A DNA stretch of 64,000 nt from AC-37 sp036389835. GTDB taxonomy: Bacteria > Actinomycetota > Thermoleophilia > Solirubrobacterales > Thermoleophilaceae. Location of the stretch: positions 1 through 64,000 of the forward strand of contig DASVWC010000071.1 of assembly GCA_036389835.1 (NCBI GenBank). Reading direction: 5' to 3'. The position numbers and the translations under genes were made by a program. Position 1 is the first letter of the stretch. Each line of letters begins with the position of its first letter. Shown piece by piece: positions 23,653 through 32,077 of this stretch. A model generated the notes under the pieces. The model did no database searches. It was not told the origin of the DNA and saw only the letters and a list, made by a program, of their open reading frames with translations.

Positions 23653-25005
23653 GTGGGGGAGCACCGGGACCTGCTGCGGCGGTACATGCCGCAGCTCAAG
23701 TACGACTCGCACGAGCAGTTCTTCGCGGACCGCGTCGACGAGGTGCTCGCCTGCGGGCACGCCGAGCTGCGCCGCCGGCGCGAGGGCCGGCTCGACCAGG
23801 TGCTCGCCCGCGGCGCCGAGGTCGAGCCGCCCGCCGAGGAGCACCCGGACCGGAGCGGCGACCCGGCGGCCGCCGAGCTGACCCTCGACCTGCTCGGCGC
23901 GGAGTACGAGGCCGGCCTCGGGCCCGCGCAGGACGGCGACTATCTCGCCGTCGTCGGTCAGGACTACCGCGCGCTGTCGCAGCGGATGCACCAGGAGACC
24001 CATCTCCGCAACGTGATCTACGGGCGCGCCCGCCGCGACCGCGAGGGCCGGCTGTGGCTCCAGTACTGGCTCTACTACTTCTACAACGACTACAGCATGG
24101 CCGGCGGCTTCGGCCTCCACGAGGGCGACTGGGAGCTCGTGCAGCTGCGGATGAAGGACGACGGCGTTCCGGAGGTCGCCGTCTACGCCCAGCACAAGCA
24201 CGCCGAGCAGCGCCGCTGGGGCGACGTGGAGAGGGTGGAGCCGGACCGCGTGCAACCGATCGTGTACGTCGGCTGTGGCTCGCACGCGTCGTACTTCGCG
24301 CCCGGGATGCACAAGGCCGGGCCGGTCTGGTGGGACGTCTCGGACGGCGAGCGCGGCACGCCCCCGGACACCGAGCTGGTCGAGCTCGACGACGACCGCC
24401 TGCCGCGCTGGATCGGGTGGCCGGGGGTCTGGGGCGGGACCCGCGCGCGGCTGCGCGACATCGAGCAGCCCAGCCCGCCGGGCCCGCGCGGGACGATCGC
24501 CGAGCCGCGCAAGCACTGGGACGACCCCTCCGCCATCGACGTCGCCGAGCACGAGGTCGAGCACTACGAGCTCACCGGCGAACCGCCGATCGTCATCAGG
24601 CGCCGGGGCCGGCGGGTGCTCGTGAGCTACGACGTCCGCGAGCTGCGCAAGACCGACTTCTCGCCCGAGCGGCTGACCGTCGTCGTCAACATGAAGCAGG
24701 GAGGCGACGAGACGACGCGCGCTCCGCCGCGCACCTACACCTACGCGATCGAGCACACCCTCGAGGGCGACCTCGACATCGACGCGCGGCTCGACGGCGA
24801 GCGCGGCTACGACGTACGGGCGCGCCTGATGGCGGTCGACGGCCGGGCGACCAACGACCGCTGCGAGATGCTGAGGCGGCCGCTCTGGCCCGACAACCCC
24901 GGGATCCGTGCCTGGAACGCGTTCGCGCGCGGCATCCGAGCCGGGTGGGCGCGCACGGGCGGTCCGGTCGCCGACGTGATCCTGCGCCGCCGGCGCGGGC
25001 GCTAG
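23653..25005 (+). CDS. Vps62-like (DUF946-related) protein
   Basis: A 450-residue protein. The signature blocks are LQYWLYYFYNDYS, FGLHEGDWELVQL, VYVGCGSHASYFAPG and WWDVSDGERGTPPD, matching the Vps62-related family known from plants, fungi and some actinobacteria. The GTG at 23653 sits six bases after TACAGT, and its first residues (VGEHRDLLRRYMPQLKYDSHEQFF) fit the fold. No signal peptide or membrane helix is seen. The molecular function of the family is not established. Confidence 0.75.
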   Translation: MGEHRDLLRRYMPQLKYDSHEQFFADRVDEVLACGHAELRRRREGRLDQVLARGAEVEPPAEEHPDRSGDPAAAELTLDLLGAEYEAGLGPAQDGDYLAVVGQDYRALSQRMHQETHLRNVIYGRARRDREGRLWLQYWLYYFYNDYSMAGGFGLHEGDWELVQLRMKDDGVPEVAVYAQHKHAEQRRWGDVERVEPDRVQPIVYVGCGSHASYFAPGMHKAGPVWWDVSDGERGTPPDTELVELDDDRLPRWIGWPGVWGGTRARLRDIEQPSPPGPRGTIAEPRKHWDDPSAIDVAEHEVEHYELTGEPPIVIRRRGRRVLVSYDVRELRKTDFSPERLTVVVNMKQGGDETTRAPPRTYTYAIEHTLEGDLDIDARLDGERGYDVRARLMAVDGRATNDRCEMLRRPLWPDNPGIRAWNAFARGIRAGWARTGGPVADVILRRRRGR

Positions 25006-25006
25006 C

Positions 25007-25711
25007 TCAGCCCGAGCGGACCAGCGTCCAGGCGAGCCGCACGAGCGGCGCGCGCTCCAGGGCGGCGTGCAGGTCCGCCTCCGCCGGGTAGCCGCCCTCG
25101 AGGCGGCGCCCCTCGCAGCGCACGGTGAGCGAGTCGCCGGCGAACGGCCACGGGTCGACCGCCACCCGCATGTCGCCGGCGGGCTCGATGCGCACGCCGT
25201 CCGGCCCCCGGTCGGGAGCCCAGTCGAGGCAGAGCGCGAGCGACAGGTAGTCCCAGGTCCACACGAGCCGCTGGTTGCGGTGCACGGCGTCGCGGTCGAG
25301 CCCGAGGGCGGCCAGCAGCTCGTCCTGCTCCGCGCGGCGCTCGGCGAAGAAGCGCCTCACCTTGGCGGCGTCGCCGGGGTCCATGCGCTCCAGGTCCCGC
25401 ATCTCGTAGAGGGCGGTCCCGTGCATCGACACGAGCAGCGCCGCGTAGGCGCTCTGGCGCACGAGCTTCCCGGCGGCGGCCGACCACAGCTCCAGGTGCA
25501 CGTCCAGCGGCATCTCCATGAACGAGTGCGGCAGGCCGGTGCCGGGGTTGAGGCTGGGGCGCAGGTCCCATTCCGCCATGCCGATGTCGTGCTGCTCGGC
25601 GGCCAGGCAGACCTCGTCGAACGGGTCCGGGGGCGCGACGGCGTCGTTCCCCCACGCACGCGCGAGCTGCCCCGAGAGCCAGGCGTGGGACGGCTGGCCG
25701 ATGGCGACCAC
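25007..25711 (-). CDS. DUF3891-family protein downstream of the sigma factor
   Basis: A 234-residue protein with AIGQPSHAWLSGQLARAWGND, AAEQHDIGMAEWD and YAALLVSMHGTALYE, which carry conserved His/Asp residues resembling an HD-type metal site. Family members usually begin about nine residues earlier (LRRDxxGV...); that stretch is in frame here and would need the CTG at 25738, two bases after the sigma-factor stop. The gene probably shares the sigma factor's message. The function is unknown. Confidence 0.75.
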   Translation of the reverse strand: MVAIGQPSHAWLSGQLARAWGNDAVAPPDPFDEVCLAAEQHDIGMAEWDLRPSLNPGTGLPHSFMEMPLDVHLELWSAAAGKLVRQSAYAALLVSMHGTALYEMRDLERMDPGDAAKVRRFFAERRAEQDELLAALGLDRDAVHRNQRLVWTWDYLSLALCLDWAPDRGPDGVRIEPAGDMRVAVDPWPFAGDSLTVRCEGRRLEGGYPAEADLHAALERAPLVRLAWTLVRSG

Positions 25712-25740
25712 GCCGGCCGCGTCGCGGCGGAGGACCAGGG

Positions 25741-26526
25741 CTAGGCCGCCTCGGCGACCGTGCGCAGCCGGTCGAGCGAGCGGCGGATGATCCGCGAGAC
25801 GTGCATCTGCGAGATGCCGAGCCGGTCCGCGATCTCCGACTGGGTGAGGTCGCGCTCGAAGCGCAGCCGCAGGATCAGGCGGTCGCGCTCGGGGAGCGCG
25901 GCCATCGTCGGCTCGATCACGGCGTGGTACTCGACCATCTCGAAGCGCTCGTCGTGCTCGCCGACGGTGTCGGCGTAGGCGGAGCCCTCGTCCTCCGAGC
26001 CGCCGCGCGGCATGTCGAGCGAGATCGCGTCGAACGCCTTGGCGGCCTCGAGCGCCTCGAGCACGTCCTCGGCGCTGCAGCCGAGCCGGTCGGCGAGCTC
26101 GTGGGGCGTCGGCGAGCGCCCGATGTCGCGCGAGAGGTCGTTGATCGCGCGGTTCACCTGGCCGATGCGCTCCTGGATCGGACGCGGCACGTGGACCGCC
26201 CAGCCGGTGTCGCGGAAGTAGCGCTTCAGCTCGCCGACGATCGTCGGCACCGCGAACGTCGAGAAGGCGTTCCCGCGCTCGGGGTCGAAGCGGTCGATGG
26301 CCTTGAGCAGACCCATGCTCGCCACCTGGAAGAGGTCGTCGATCGGCTCGTTCGGGCGCGCGTACCGGCGCGCGAGCTGGCGGGCGAGGGGCAGGAACCG
26401 CTCGACCAGCTCCTCACGCGCCACGTCGTCCCCCTGGCGCCGGTAGCGCATCAGCAGCGCGTAGTCCGCACGCGTGCGCTCGGGCGCCGGCTGGAGGTAG
26501 CGGCGGTCTTCTGTTCGGGATTCCAT
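25741..26526 (-). CDS. SigB/SigF-type (group 3) RNA polymerase sigma factor
   Basis: A 261-residue protein from ATG 26526. Region 2 has DLFQVASMGLLKAIDRFDPERG and FSTFAVPTIVGELKRYFRDTGW, region 3 has VPRPIQERIGQVNRAINDLS, and region 4 has LTQSEIADRLGISQMHVSRIIRRS. This is the SigF/SigB/SigG family used for stress or developmental regulons. No anti-sigma gene is adjacent; the DUF3891 gene follows within two bases if its CTG start is used. Confidence 0.9.
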   Translation of the reverse strand: MESRTEDRRYLQPAPERTRADYALLMRYRRQGDDVAREELVERFLPLARQLARRYARPNEPIDDLFQVASMGLLKAIDRFDPERGNAFSTFAVPTIVGELKRYFRDTGWAVHVPRPIQERIGQVNRAINDLSRDIGRSPTPHELADRLGCSAEDVLEALEAAKAFDAISLDMPRGGSEDEGSAYADTVGEHDERFEMVEYHAVIEPTMAALPERDRLILRLRFERDLTQSEIADRLGISQMHVSRIIRRSLDRLRTVAEAA

Positions 26527-26570
26527 GTGCAGCAATGCTCTCGTCGTGGCTCGGCACGCCGCAACCACGA

Positions 26571-26585
26571 CCGGTCGTTGACCGG
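26571..26585. promoter_or_regulatory. Perfect inverted repeat upstream of the sigma-factor gene
   Basis: CCGGTC-gtt-GACCGG, a 6-bp perfect palindrome with a 3-bp spacer, 45 bp before the sigma-factor start. It could be an operator; no regulator can be named. Confidence 0.35.
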
Positions 26586-26719
26586 CTTGGAAACGGCGGG
26601 TCGTTTGGGCGCGAGTCCGGGACGGGCCATTCGTCCCCCTGCACGTCCATTCATACATCAGTCGGCGTGAAAGCGCCAGCCCTTAGCGGGACGGCGTAAC
26701 CCGGACGGGTGAAGGGACG

Positions 26720-27964
26720 TTAGGCCGGCTCGGGCGGGGACTCGGCGCGCCCCACGCCGGGCTGCTCGCGCTCGGGCGGCTCGCCGCCCTCGTCGGTCGC
26801 CTTCGGCTCGGCGATCAGCGCTGCCAGCGGGTCGCGCCGGAACAGCAGGTACTCGCGCACGGCGATCTGGATCGACGCCGCGACCGGGATGGCGAGCAGC
26901 GCCCCGGCGAGCCCGAACAGTGCGCTGCCGAACAGCACCGACACGATCACGAGGAACGGCTCGAGCTGGACCGCGCGCGCCTGGATCCGCGGCTGGATCA
27001 CGTTGTTCTCGATCTGCTGGTAGATCACCGAGTAGACCGTCCAGACGATCGGGTCGAACGGGATGTCGCCGAACAGCGTGACTATGCCGACCACCACGGC
27101 GCCGATCGTCGCGCCGATGAGCGGGATCAGGTCGAGCAGGAAGACGACGACGGCGAGCGCCGCCGGCGACGGCGCGCCGATCGCGAGCAGCACGACATAC
27201 GCGCTGATGCCGGCGATGGTGGCCTGGATCAGCGCGCCGAGCACGTAGTTGGCGACGGCCGCCCCGATGCGGTCGAACATGCGGTTGAACGCCTCGGCCC
27301 GCTCGGGGTCGTCGGTGGTCTGGACCGTGATGAAGGTGCGCCGCCAGCGCGGTCCCGCGCCGACCATGAAGACGCTGAGGATCAGGATCGTGACCCCGGC
27401 GAAGATGCCGTTGACGAGGCCGATCCCGATGTCGGCGAGCACGCCCGCGGCGTCGCCGACCTTCGCCGGGAGCTTGCCCGCCTCCTCCTGGAGCTTGCTC
27501 GTCACGTCGTAGTCCTCGTTGATCTCGCGCAGCCGCTCGTTCTCGTTCACGAACCTGGTCACGTCGCTCGCGTACTCGGGCGCGTCGTTCACGAGCGTGT
27601 TGACCTGGTCCACGATCGGCGGGACCAGCAGGGCGAGCATCGCCACCGGCACCATCAGGATCCCGAGGTAGACGAGCATGATCGCGAGCCCGCGCTTCAT
27701 CCGGCGGCTGAGGTAGTTGACCGGCCCCGAGACCGCGATCGCGATGAAGCTCGCGATGAACAGCCAGCTCAGCGGCTTGCGCAGCAGGTAGACCAGGTAC
27801 ACGGCGATCACCGCCGCGAGCACCACGCCGACCGCCCGGATAGCGGAGCGCGTGTCGACGGTGGGCCTGAACCGGACCTCCGGCTCCTCGCCGGTCGCGG
27901 TCCCGGTCAGCGTGCCGCCGGCCGTCTGGGACACGCGGTCTGAGCTGCCCTCCACGGCGGCCAT
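26720..27964 (-). CDS. AI-2E (PerM/YdiK)-family membrane transporter
   Basis: A 414-residue protein with about eight membrane segments and the family's long soluble stretch (about 135-185, APEYASDVTRFVNENERL...). The conserved late block NNVIQPRIQARAVQLEPFLVIVSVLFGSALFGLAGALLAIPVAA is present. Members export small molecules or Na+/H+; the substrate is unknown. A TAGGAT box covers the ATG at 27964, and GTG 27955 lies seven bases after it, so the mature start is probably GTG 27955. Confidence 0.85.
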   Translation of the reverse strand: MAAVEGSSDRVSQTAGGTLTGTATGEEPEVRFRPTVDTRSAIRAVGVVLAAVIAVYLVYLLRKPLSWLFIASFIAIAVSGPVNYLSRRMKRGLAIMLVYLGILMVPVAMLALLVPPIVDQVNTLVNDAPEYASDVTRFVNENERLREINEDYDVTSKLQEEAGKLPAKVGDAAGVLADIGIGLVNGIFAGVTILILSVFMVGAGPRWRRTFITVQTTDDPERAEAFNRMFDRIGAAVANYVLGALIQATIAGISAYVVLLAIGAPSPAALAVVVFLLDLIPLIGATIGAVVVGIVTLFGDIPFDPIVWTVYSVIYQQIENNVIQPRIQARAVQLEPFLVIVSVLFGSALFGLAGALLAIPVAASIQIAVREYLLFRRDPLAALIAEPKATDEGGEPPEREQPGVGRAESPPEPA

Positions 27965-27984
27965 CCTACGCCCCGGTCAGGCGG

Positions 27985-28461
27985 CTAGGGTTGAGTCAGG
28001 CGCCAGTCCATGCGGCGGTCCATGTAGACGAGCGGATGGCCGTCGCCGTGCTCGCCGCCCGCGACGTCGCCGATCAGGATCGAGTGGTCGTAGAGCTCGA
28101 AGAGGGCGCTGCGCCGGCAGCGCAGGTAGGCGAGCGCGCCGCCGACGACCGGCACGTCGGCGTCCCAGCGCCAGTCGAGCCCGCCGAACTTGTCGTCCGC
28201 GAGGCTGGCGAAGAGCGTCGCCACGTCGGCCTGGTCGTGGCGGAGCAGGTGGACGCCGAACTGGGCGCACTCGATCAGCGCGCCGTGGCAGCGCGACGCG
28301 TGCCCGATCGAGACGAGCAGCGAGGGCGGCGCGGCGCTGAACGACGAGATCGACGTGGCCACGAGGCCGCACGGGTCCCCGTCGGCGCGCCGGGCGGTCA
28401 CGACGGCCACGCCGGAGCAGAGGCTCGCCATCGACGCGCGGAAGAGCGCCTCGACGCTCAC
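27985..28461 (-). CDS. Flavin reductase-like FMN-binding protein
   Basis: A 158-residue split-barrel flavin reductase domain: MASLCSGVAVVTARRADGDPCGLVATSISSFSAAPPSLLVSI, then FGVHLLRHDQADVATLFAS and LIGDVAGGEHGDGHPLVYMDRRM. Such proteins reduce FMN with NAD(P)H, often for a partner monooxygenase. The GTG start overlaps the stop of the epimerase gene (GTGA), making it the last gene of a three-gene operon. Confidence 0.8.
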   Translation of the reverse strand: MSVEALFRASMASLCSGVAVVTARRADGDPCGLVATSISSFSAAPPSLLVSIGHASRCHGALIECAQFGVHLLRHDQADVATLFASLADDKFGGLDWRWDADVPVVGGALAYLRCRRSALFELYDHSILIGDVAGGEHGDGHPLVYMDRRMDWRLTQP

Positions 28462-29426
28462 AGGAGGCCGGCCCGCTCCGCCCAGGCGCGGCTGCGCTCG
28501 AGCCCCTCCTCGAGCCCGACCGCCGGCTCGTAGCCGAGCACGCGGCGGGCCTTCTCGATCGAGTAGGTCCCTGGCCGGGCGAGGTAGCGCGCGGCGCCGG
28601 CGTTGGCCTCGGTCTCGCGCCCGGCGAGCCGCAGGACGCGCTCGGTCGCGCCCGCGAGCGCCACCGCCGCCGGGGTCGAGAGCGTGCGCGGCCCTCTGGC
28701 TCCGAGCCAGCGGTGGTGATGCGCGAAGAACTCGCGGCACTCGACCCCGACGCCGTCGGTGATCGTGAAGATCTGCCCCGCCGCCGCGGAGGTCGACGCC
28801 GCGAGCACGTAGCCGTCGACCAGGTTGTCCACGTAAGCCGGGCTGAATATCCCACGCCCGTGCGCGGGCAGCAGGAACTGCCGCGACCGGATCGCCTCCA
28901 GGATCAGGATCATCCACGGCCGCGAGCGCGGCCCGTAGACGTCGCCGGGCCGCACGATCGTGCACGGGACCTCGCCGTCGGCGTGGGCCGCGAGCACGAC
29001 CTGCTCGGACGCGATCTTCGTGTCGGTGTAGGGCGCGCCGGTGGGGCGGACCGGGTAGGTCTCGTCCACGCCGTCGGGGAAGTCGTTGCCGAAGGTCACG
29101 ATCGACGAGGTGTGGACGAAGCGCCGCGCCCCGCCGCGCACCGCGGCGTCGAGCGCGTGCCGGGTGGCGGCCACGTTGATCGGCCAGAACTCGTCGTGGG
29201 TCCCGCCGAGGCCGATGCGCGCCGCCAGGTGGATCACGACCTCGCAGCCGGCCGCGTGCTCCTGCCACGGGCCCGGCGCGGTCACGTCGCCGGCCACCAC
29301 GCCGCGCTCGGGATCGGCCGTCAGGTCCACGCCGCGGACCTCCCAGCCCTCCGCGCCGTAGCGGTCCGCGATCGCGCGCCCGATGAAGCCGAGCGCGCCG
29401 GTGAGGAAGACGTGGCCCTCAGCCAT
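28458..29426 (-). CDS. NAD(P)-dependent epimerase/dehydratase (extended SDR)
   Basis: A 322-residue protein. GALGFIGRAI is the nucleotide-binding loop, VIHLAARIG follows, and the catalytic set is Ser in HTSSIVTFG and YTDTK (YxxxK). IVRPGDVYGPRSRP is the typical substrate-domain entry. It resembles 3-beta-hydroxysteroid dehydrogenase/isomerase and NAD-epimerase proteins; the substrate may be a sterol-like or sugar-nucleotide compound. It overlaps the upstream SDR by eight bases and the flavin reductase by four. Confidence 0.8.
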   Translation of the reverse strand: MAEGHVFLTGALGFIGRAIADRYGAEGWEVRGVDLTADPERGVVAGDVTAPGPWQEHAAGCEVVIHLAARIGLGGTHDEFWPINVAATRHALDAAVRGGARRFVHTSSIVTFGNDFPDGVDETYPVRPTGAPYTDTKIASEQVVLAAHADGEVPCTIVRPGDVYGPRSRPWMILILEAIRSRQFLLPAHGRGIFSPAYVDNLVDGYVLAASTSAAAGQIFTITDGVGVECREFFAHHHRWLGARGPRTLSTPAAVALAGATERVLRLAGRETEANAGAARYLARPGTYSIEKARRVLGYEPAVGLEEGLERSRAWAERAGLL

Positions 29427-30282
29427 CGCGGCGCGCGGTCCCGCGTCCCGCTGCGCTTGGGTCCAGGCCGATCCGCTCCATGTAGCCGGCGCGCTCGCCG
29501 GGGTCGGTCGTGTCCGTCACGCGGTTCACGTCGAGGGCGCGCATCAGCCCGCGCCGCGCCCGCGTGGGGAGCATGCGCGCCAGGCGCGTGGTCAGCGCGA
29601 ACTCGCGCGGCACGAACACGTCCGGCCGCGGCTCGCGGATGGCCCTCACGACGGCCTGCGCCACGTCGTCGGGTGAGATCCACTTGGAGCCGCGCGGGGG
29701 CTTCGTCCCCCTGGCCAGCTCGGTGTCGACCAGGCCCGGGAACACGCCGGTCAGCTCCACGCCGCAGCCCTGGAGCTCCTCGCGCACGCCGTCGGTCAGC
29801 GCGAGCACGGCGTGCTTGGTGGCCGAGTAGCTCACCTCGCCCGGCGGCGCCACCCAGCTCGCGCTCGACGCGATGTTCACCAGGTGGCCGCGCCCGCGCT
29901 CGCGCATGCGCGGCAGCGCAGCGCGCATGCCGTGAACCACGCCCATCACGTTCACGGCGAACTGGCGCGCGGTGGCCGTGTCGTCCTCCTCGAGGAACGG
30001 CCCCACGAGCAGGATGCCCGCGTTGTTGACCATCACGTCGAGCGGGCCGAAGCGCTCCTCGACCCCGTCCACGAAGCGGTCCATCGACTCGCGGTCGGTC
30101 ACGTCCACCTCGAACGCCTCGACCTCGCCGCCGATCGACCCGGCGGCCTCCTCGGCGGCGCCGAGGTCCACGTCCCCGATCCCCACGCGCGCGCCCGCGC
30201 GCGCGAGCTCGGCCGCGATCGAGCGCCCGATGCCGCGCGCGCCGCCCGTGATCGCCACCACCCGCCCGTTCAAATCCGCCAT
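29419..30282 (-). CDS. Classical short-chain dehydrogenase/reductase
   Basis: A 287-residue protein from ATG 30282. GGARGIGRSIA is the cofactor loop, VMVNNAGILL (NNAG) and the catalytic Ser-Tyr-Lys set (IASSASW, YSATKHA) are intact. GDVDL after strand 2 favours NAD over NADP. The C-terminal extension of about 40 residues is typical of SDR proteins in lipid or steroid metabolism of actinobacteria. First gene of the operon with the epimerase and flavin reductase. Confidence 0.85.
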   Translation of the reverse strand: MADLNGRVVAITGGARGIGRSIAAELARAGARVGIGDVDLGAAEEAAGSIGGEVEAFEVDVTDRESMDRFVDGVEERFGPLDVMVNNAGILLVGPFLEEDDTATARQFAVNVMGVVHGMRAALPRMRERGRGHLVNIASSASWVAPPGEVSYSATKHAVLALTDGVREELQGCGVELTGVFPGLVDTELARGTKPPRGSKWISPDDVAQAVVRAIREPRPDVFVPREFALTTRLARMLPTRARRGLMRALDVNRVTDTTDPGERAGYMERIGLDPSAAGRGTARRDG

Positions 30283-30338
30283 TCCGGGTAGGAGGCTACG
30301 TGATTTCATCCTTGCCCCGCCCCCGGCCGTAGGCCCCC

Positions 30339-31874
30339 ATGACCAACCTCGAAGGCAGCAACACCTCGCTCTGGATCGCCACCACGGGGCAGACCGCCTA
30401 CCCGGCGCTCGACCGCGAGATCCACGTCGACGTCGCCGTGCTCGGCGGCGGCATGGCCGGCCTGATGACCGCCCTGCTGCTCAAGCGCGACGGCAGGCGC
30501 GTGGCCGTGGTCGAGGCCGGCCGCGTGGCCGCCGGGGTGACGGCGTACACGACGGCCAAGGTCAGCTCGCTGCACGGGATCGTCTACCAGGACGTCGAGT
30601 CGAGCTTCGGGGCCGATGGCGCGCGGGCCTACGCGCAGGCGAACGAGGCCGGCATCGAGCGGATCGGCTCGCTCGTGGAGGAGCTCGGGATCGACTGCGA
30701 CTGGCGCCGCAAGCCCTCCTACACCTACGCCGAGGACGAGCAGGGCAACCGGCAGGTCCAGGACGAGGTCCAGGCGGCGGTGCGCGCCGGGCTAAAGGCG
30801 AGCTACACGACCGAGACCGACCTGCCGTGGGCCGTCGAGGGCGCGATCCGGGTGGAGGACCAGGCGGAGTTCCACCCGCGCAAGTTCCTGCTGGCGATCG
30901 CCGAGCAGATCCCCGGCGACGGCAGCCACGTCTTCGAGTCCACCCAGGCGACCGGCGTGAAGGAGGGCGAGCCGAACCGCGTCGAGACCGACCGCGGACA
31001 GGTCCTGGTCGCCGACGACGTGGTGGTGGCCACGCACTTCCCGTTCCTGGACCGCGCGGGGTTCTTCGCGCGGATGCATCCGGAGCGCTCGTACGCGCTC
31101 GGCCTGTACGTGCGCGACCAGGCGCCGCAGGGCATGTACCTGAGCACCGAGAGCCCGTCGCACACGGTCCGCTCGCACCCGACCGAGCGCGGCGAGCTGG
31201 TGATCGCCGGCGGCGAGAGCCACAAGGTCGGCCAGAGCGGGGAGGACACGGCGGATCGGGTCGCGCGGCTCGAGCGCTGGGCACGCGAGCGCTTCGACGT
31301 GGACGAGATCGCCTACCGCTGGTCCACGCAGGACAACATGCCGATCGACGGCGTCCCGTACGTCGGCAGGCACCACCCCGGCGCCAAGCGGCTCTGGGTC
31401 GCGACCGGGTTCAGGAAGTGGGGGCTGGCCTGGGGCGCGGCGGCCGCGGAGATCCTCACCGACCTGATCGCCGCGCGCACCAACCCGTGGGCCTCGCTCG
31501 TGGACCCGAACCGGTTCAAGCCCGGCGCCCAGGCGCAGGAGTTCCTCAAGGAGAACGCCAACGTCGGCTGGCGCTTCGTGCGCGACAAGGTCGGCGGGGC
31601 CGACTTTTCGTCGCTGGACGAGCTCGAACCGGGCCAGGGCGGCCTGGTCCGCGAGGGGCTCGGCAAGGTGGCCGCCTACCGCGACGAGGCCGGGACCGTG
31701 CACGTGCTCTCGCCGACCTGCACGCACATGGGCTGCACGGTCAAGTGGAACACGGCGGAGAAGAGCTGGGACTGCCCGTGCCACGGCTCGCGCTTCCACT
31801 ACGACGGGGCCGTCCTCCAGGGGCCGGCGCTCGAGGGTTTGTCGCAGAAGGCCTCGGGTAGCCGCAAGGAATGA
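30339..31874 (+). CDS. FAD-dependent oxidoreductase fused to a Rieske domain
   Basis: A 511-residue protein. The N-terminal DAO-type FAD domain starts with VDVAVLGGGMAGLMTALLL (GxGxxG) and ends with LWVATGFRKWGLAWGAAAAE. Residues from about 425 form a Rieske [2Fe-2S] domain with CTHMGC and CPCHGSRF ligand pairs. This architecture matches YhfW-like proteins of unknown substrate. The stop overlaps the start of a small acidic ORF (ATGA), which is therefore co-translated. Confidence 0.85.
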   Translation: MTNLEGSNTSLWIATTGQTAYPALDREIHVDVAVLGGGMAGLMTALLLKRDGRRVAVVEAGRVAAGVTAYTTAKVSSLHGIVYQDVESSFGADGARAYAQANEAGIERIGSLVEELGIDCDWRRKPSYTYAEDEQGNRQVQDEVQAAVRAGLKASYTTETDLPWAVEGAIRVEDQAEFHPRKFLLAIAEQIPGDGSHVFESTQATGVKEGEPNRVETDRGQVLVADDVVVATHFPFLDRAGFFARMHPERSYALGLYVRDQAPQGMYLSTESPSHTVRSHPTERGELVIAGGESHKVGQSGEDTADRVARLERWARERFDVDEIAYRWSTQDNMPIDGVPYVGRHHPGAKRLWVATGFRKWGLAWGAAAAEILTDLIAARTNPWASLVDPNRFKPGAQAQEFLKENANVGWRFVRDKVGGADFSSLDELEPGQGGLVREGLGKVAAYRDEAGTVHVLSPTCTHMGCTVKWNTAEKSWDCPCHGSRFHYDGAVLQGPALEGLSQKASGSRKE

Positions 31875-32035
31875 TCGAGAACGAGCAGCAGAACCAGCCG
31901 GACGAGGTCCCCTCCGAGGAGCAGCTCGACGTGGAGGGGCCGAACGAGAGCGCGCAGCCCTCTGGTGCGCCGGGGCTCGACGAGGGCGGCGAGGAGCCGC
32001 AGGGCAACCCCTCCGACCCCTCCGACTCGACCTAG
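31871..32035 (+). CDS. Small acidic protein coupled to the FAD-Rieske gene
   Basis: ATG 31871 overlaps the TGA of the oxidoreductase and opens a 54-residue frame ending at TAG 32035. The product (MIENEQQNQPDEVPSEEQ...) is rich in Glu, Pro, Gln, Asp and Ser with no hydrophobic core, so it is probably disordered. Stop-start overlap and acidic composition argue for a real product; no family is recognised. Confidence 0.5.
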   Translation: MIENEQQNQPDEVPSEEQLDVEGPNESAQPSGAPGLDEGGEEPQGNPSDPSDST

Positions 32036-32064
32036 CCGGCCCCTCGGGGCGGGCCTGCTCCGGC

Positions 32065-32070
32065 TACCGT
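32065..32070 (+). promoter_or_regulatory. -10 box TACCGT for a leaderless start at 32078
   Basis: TACCGT, seven bases, then GTG 32078. Confidence 0.5.
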
Positions 32071-32077
32071 CAGCGGC

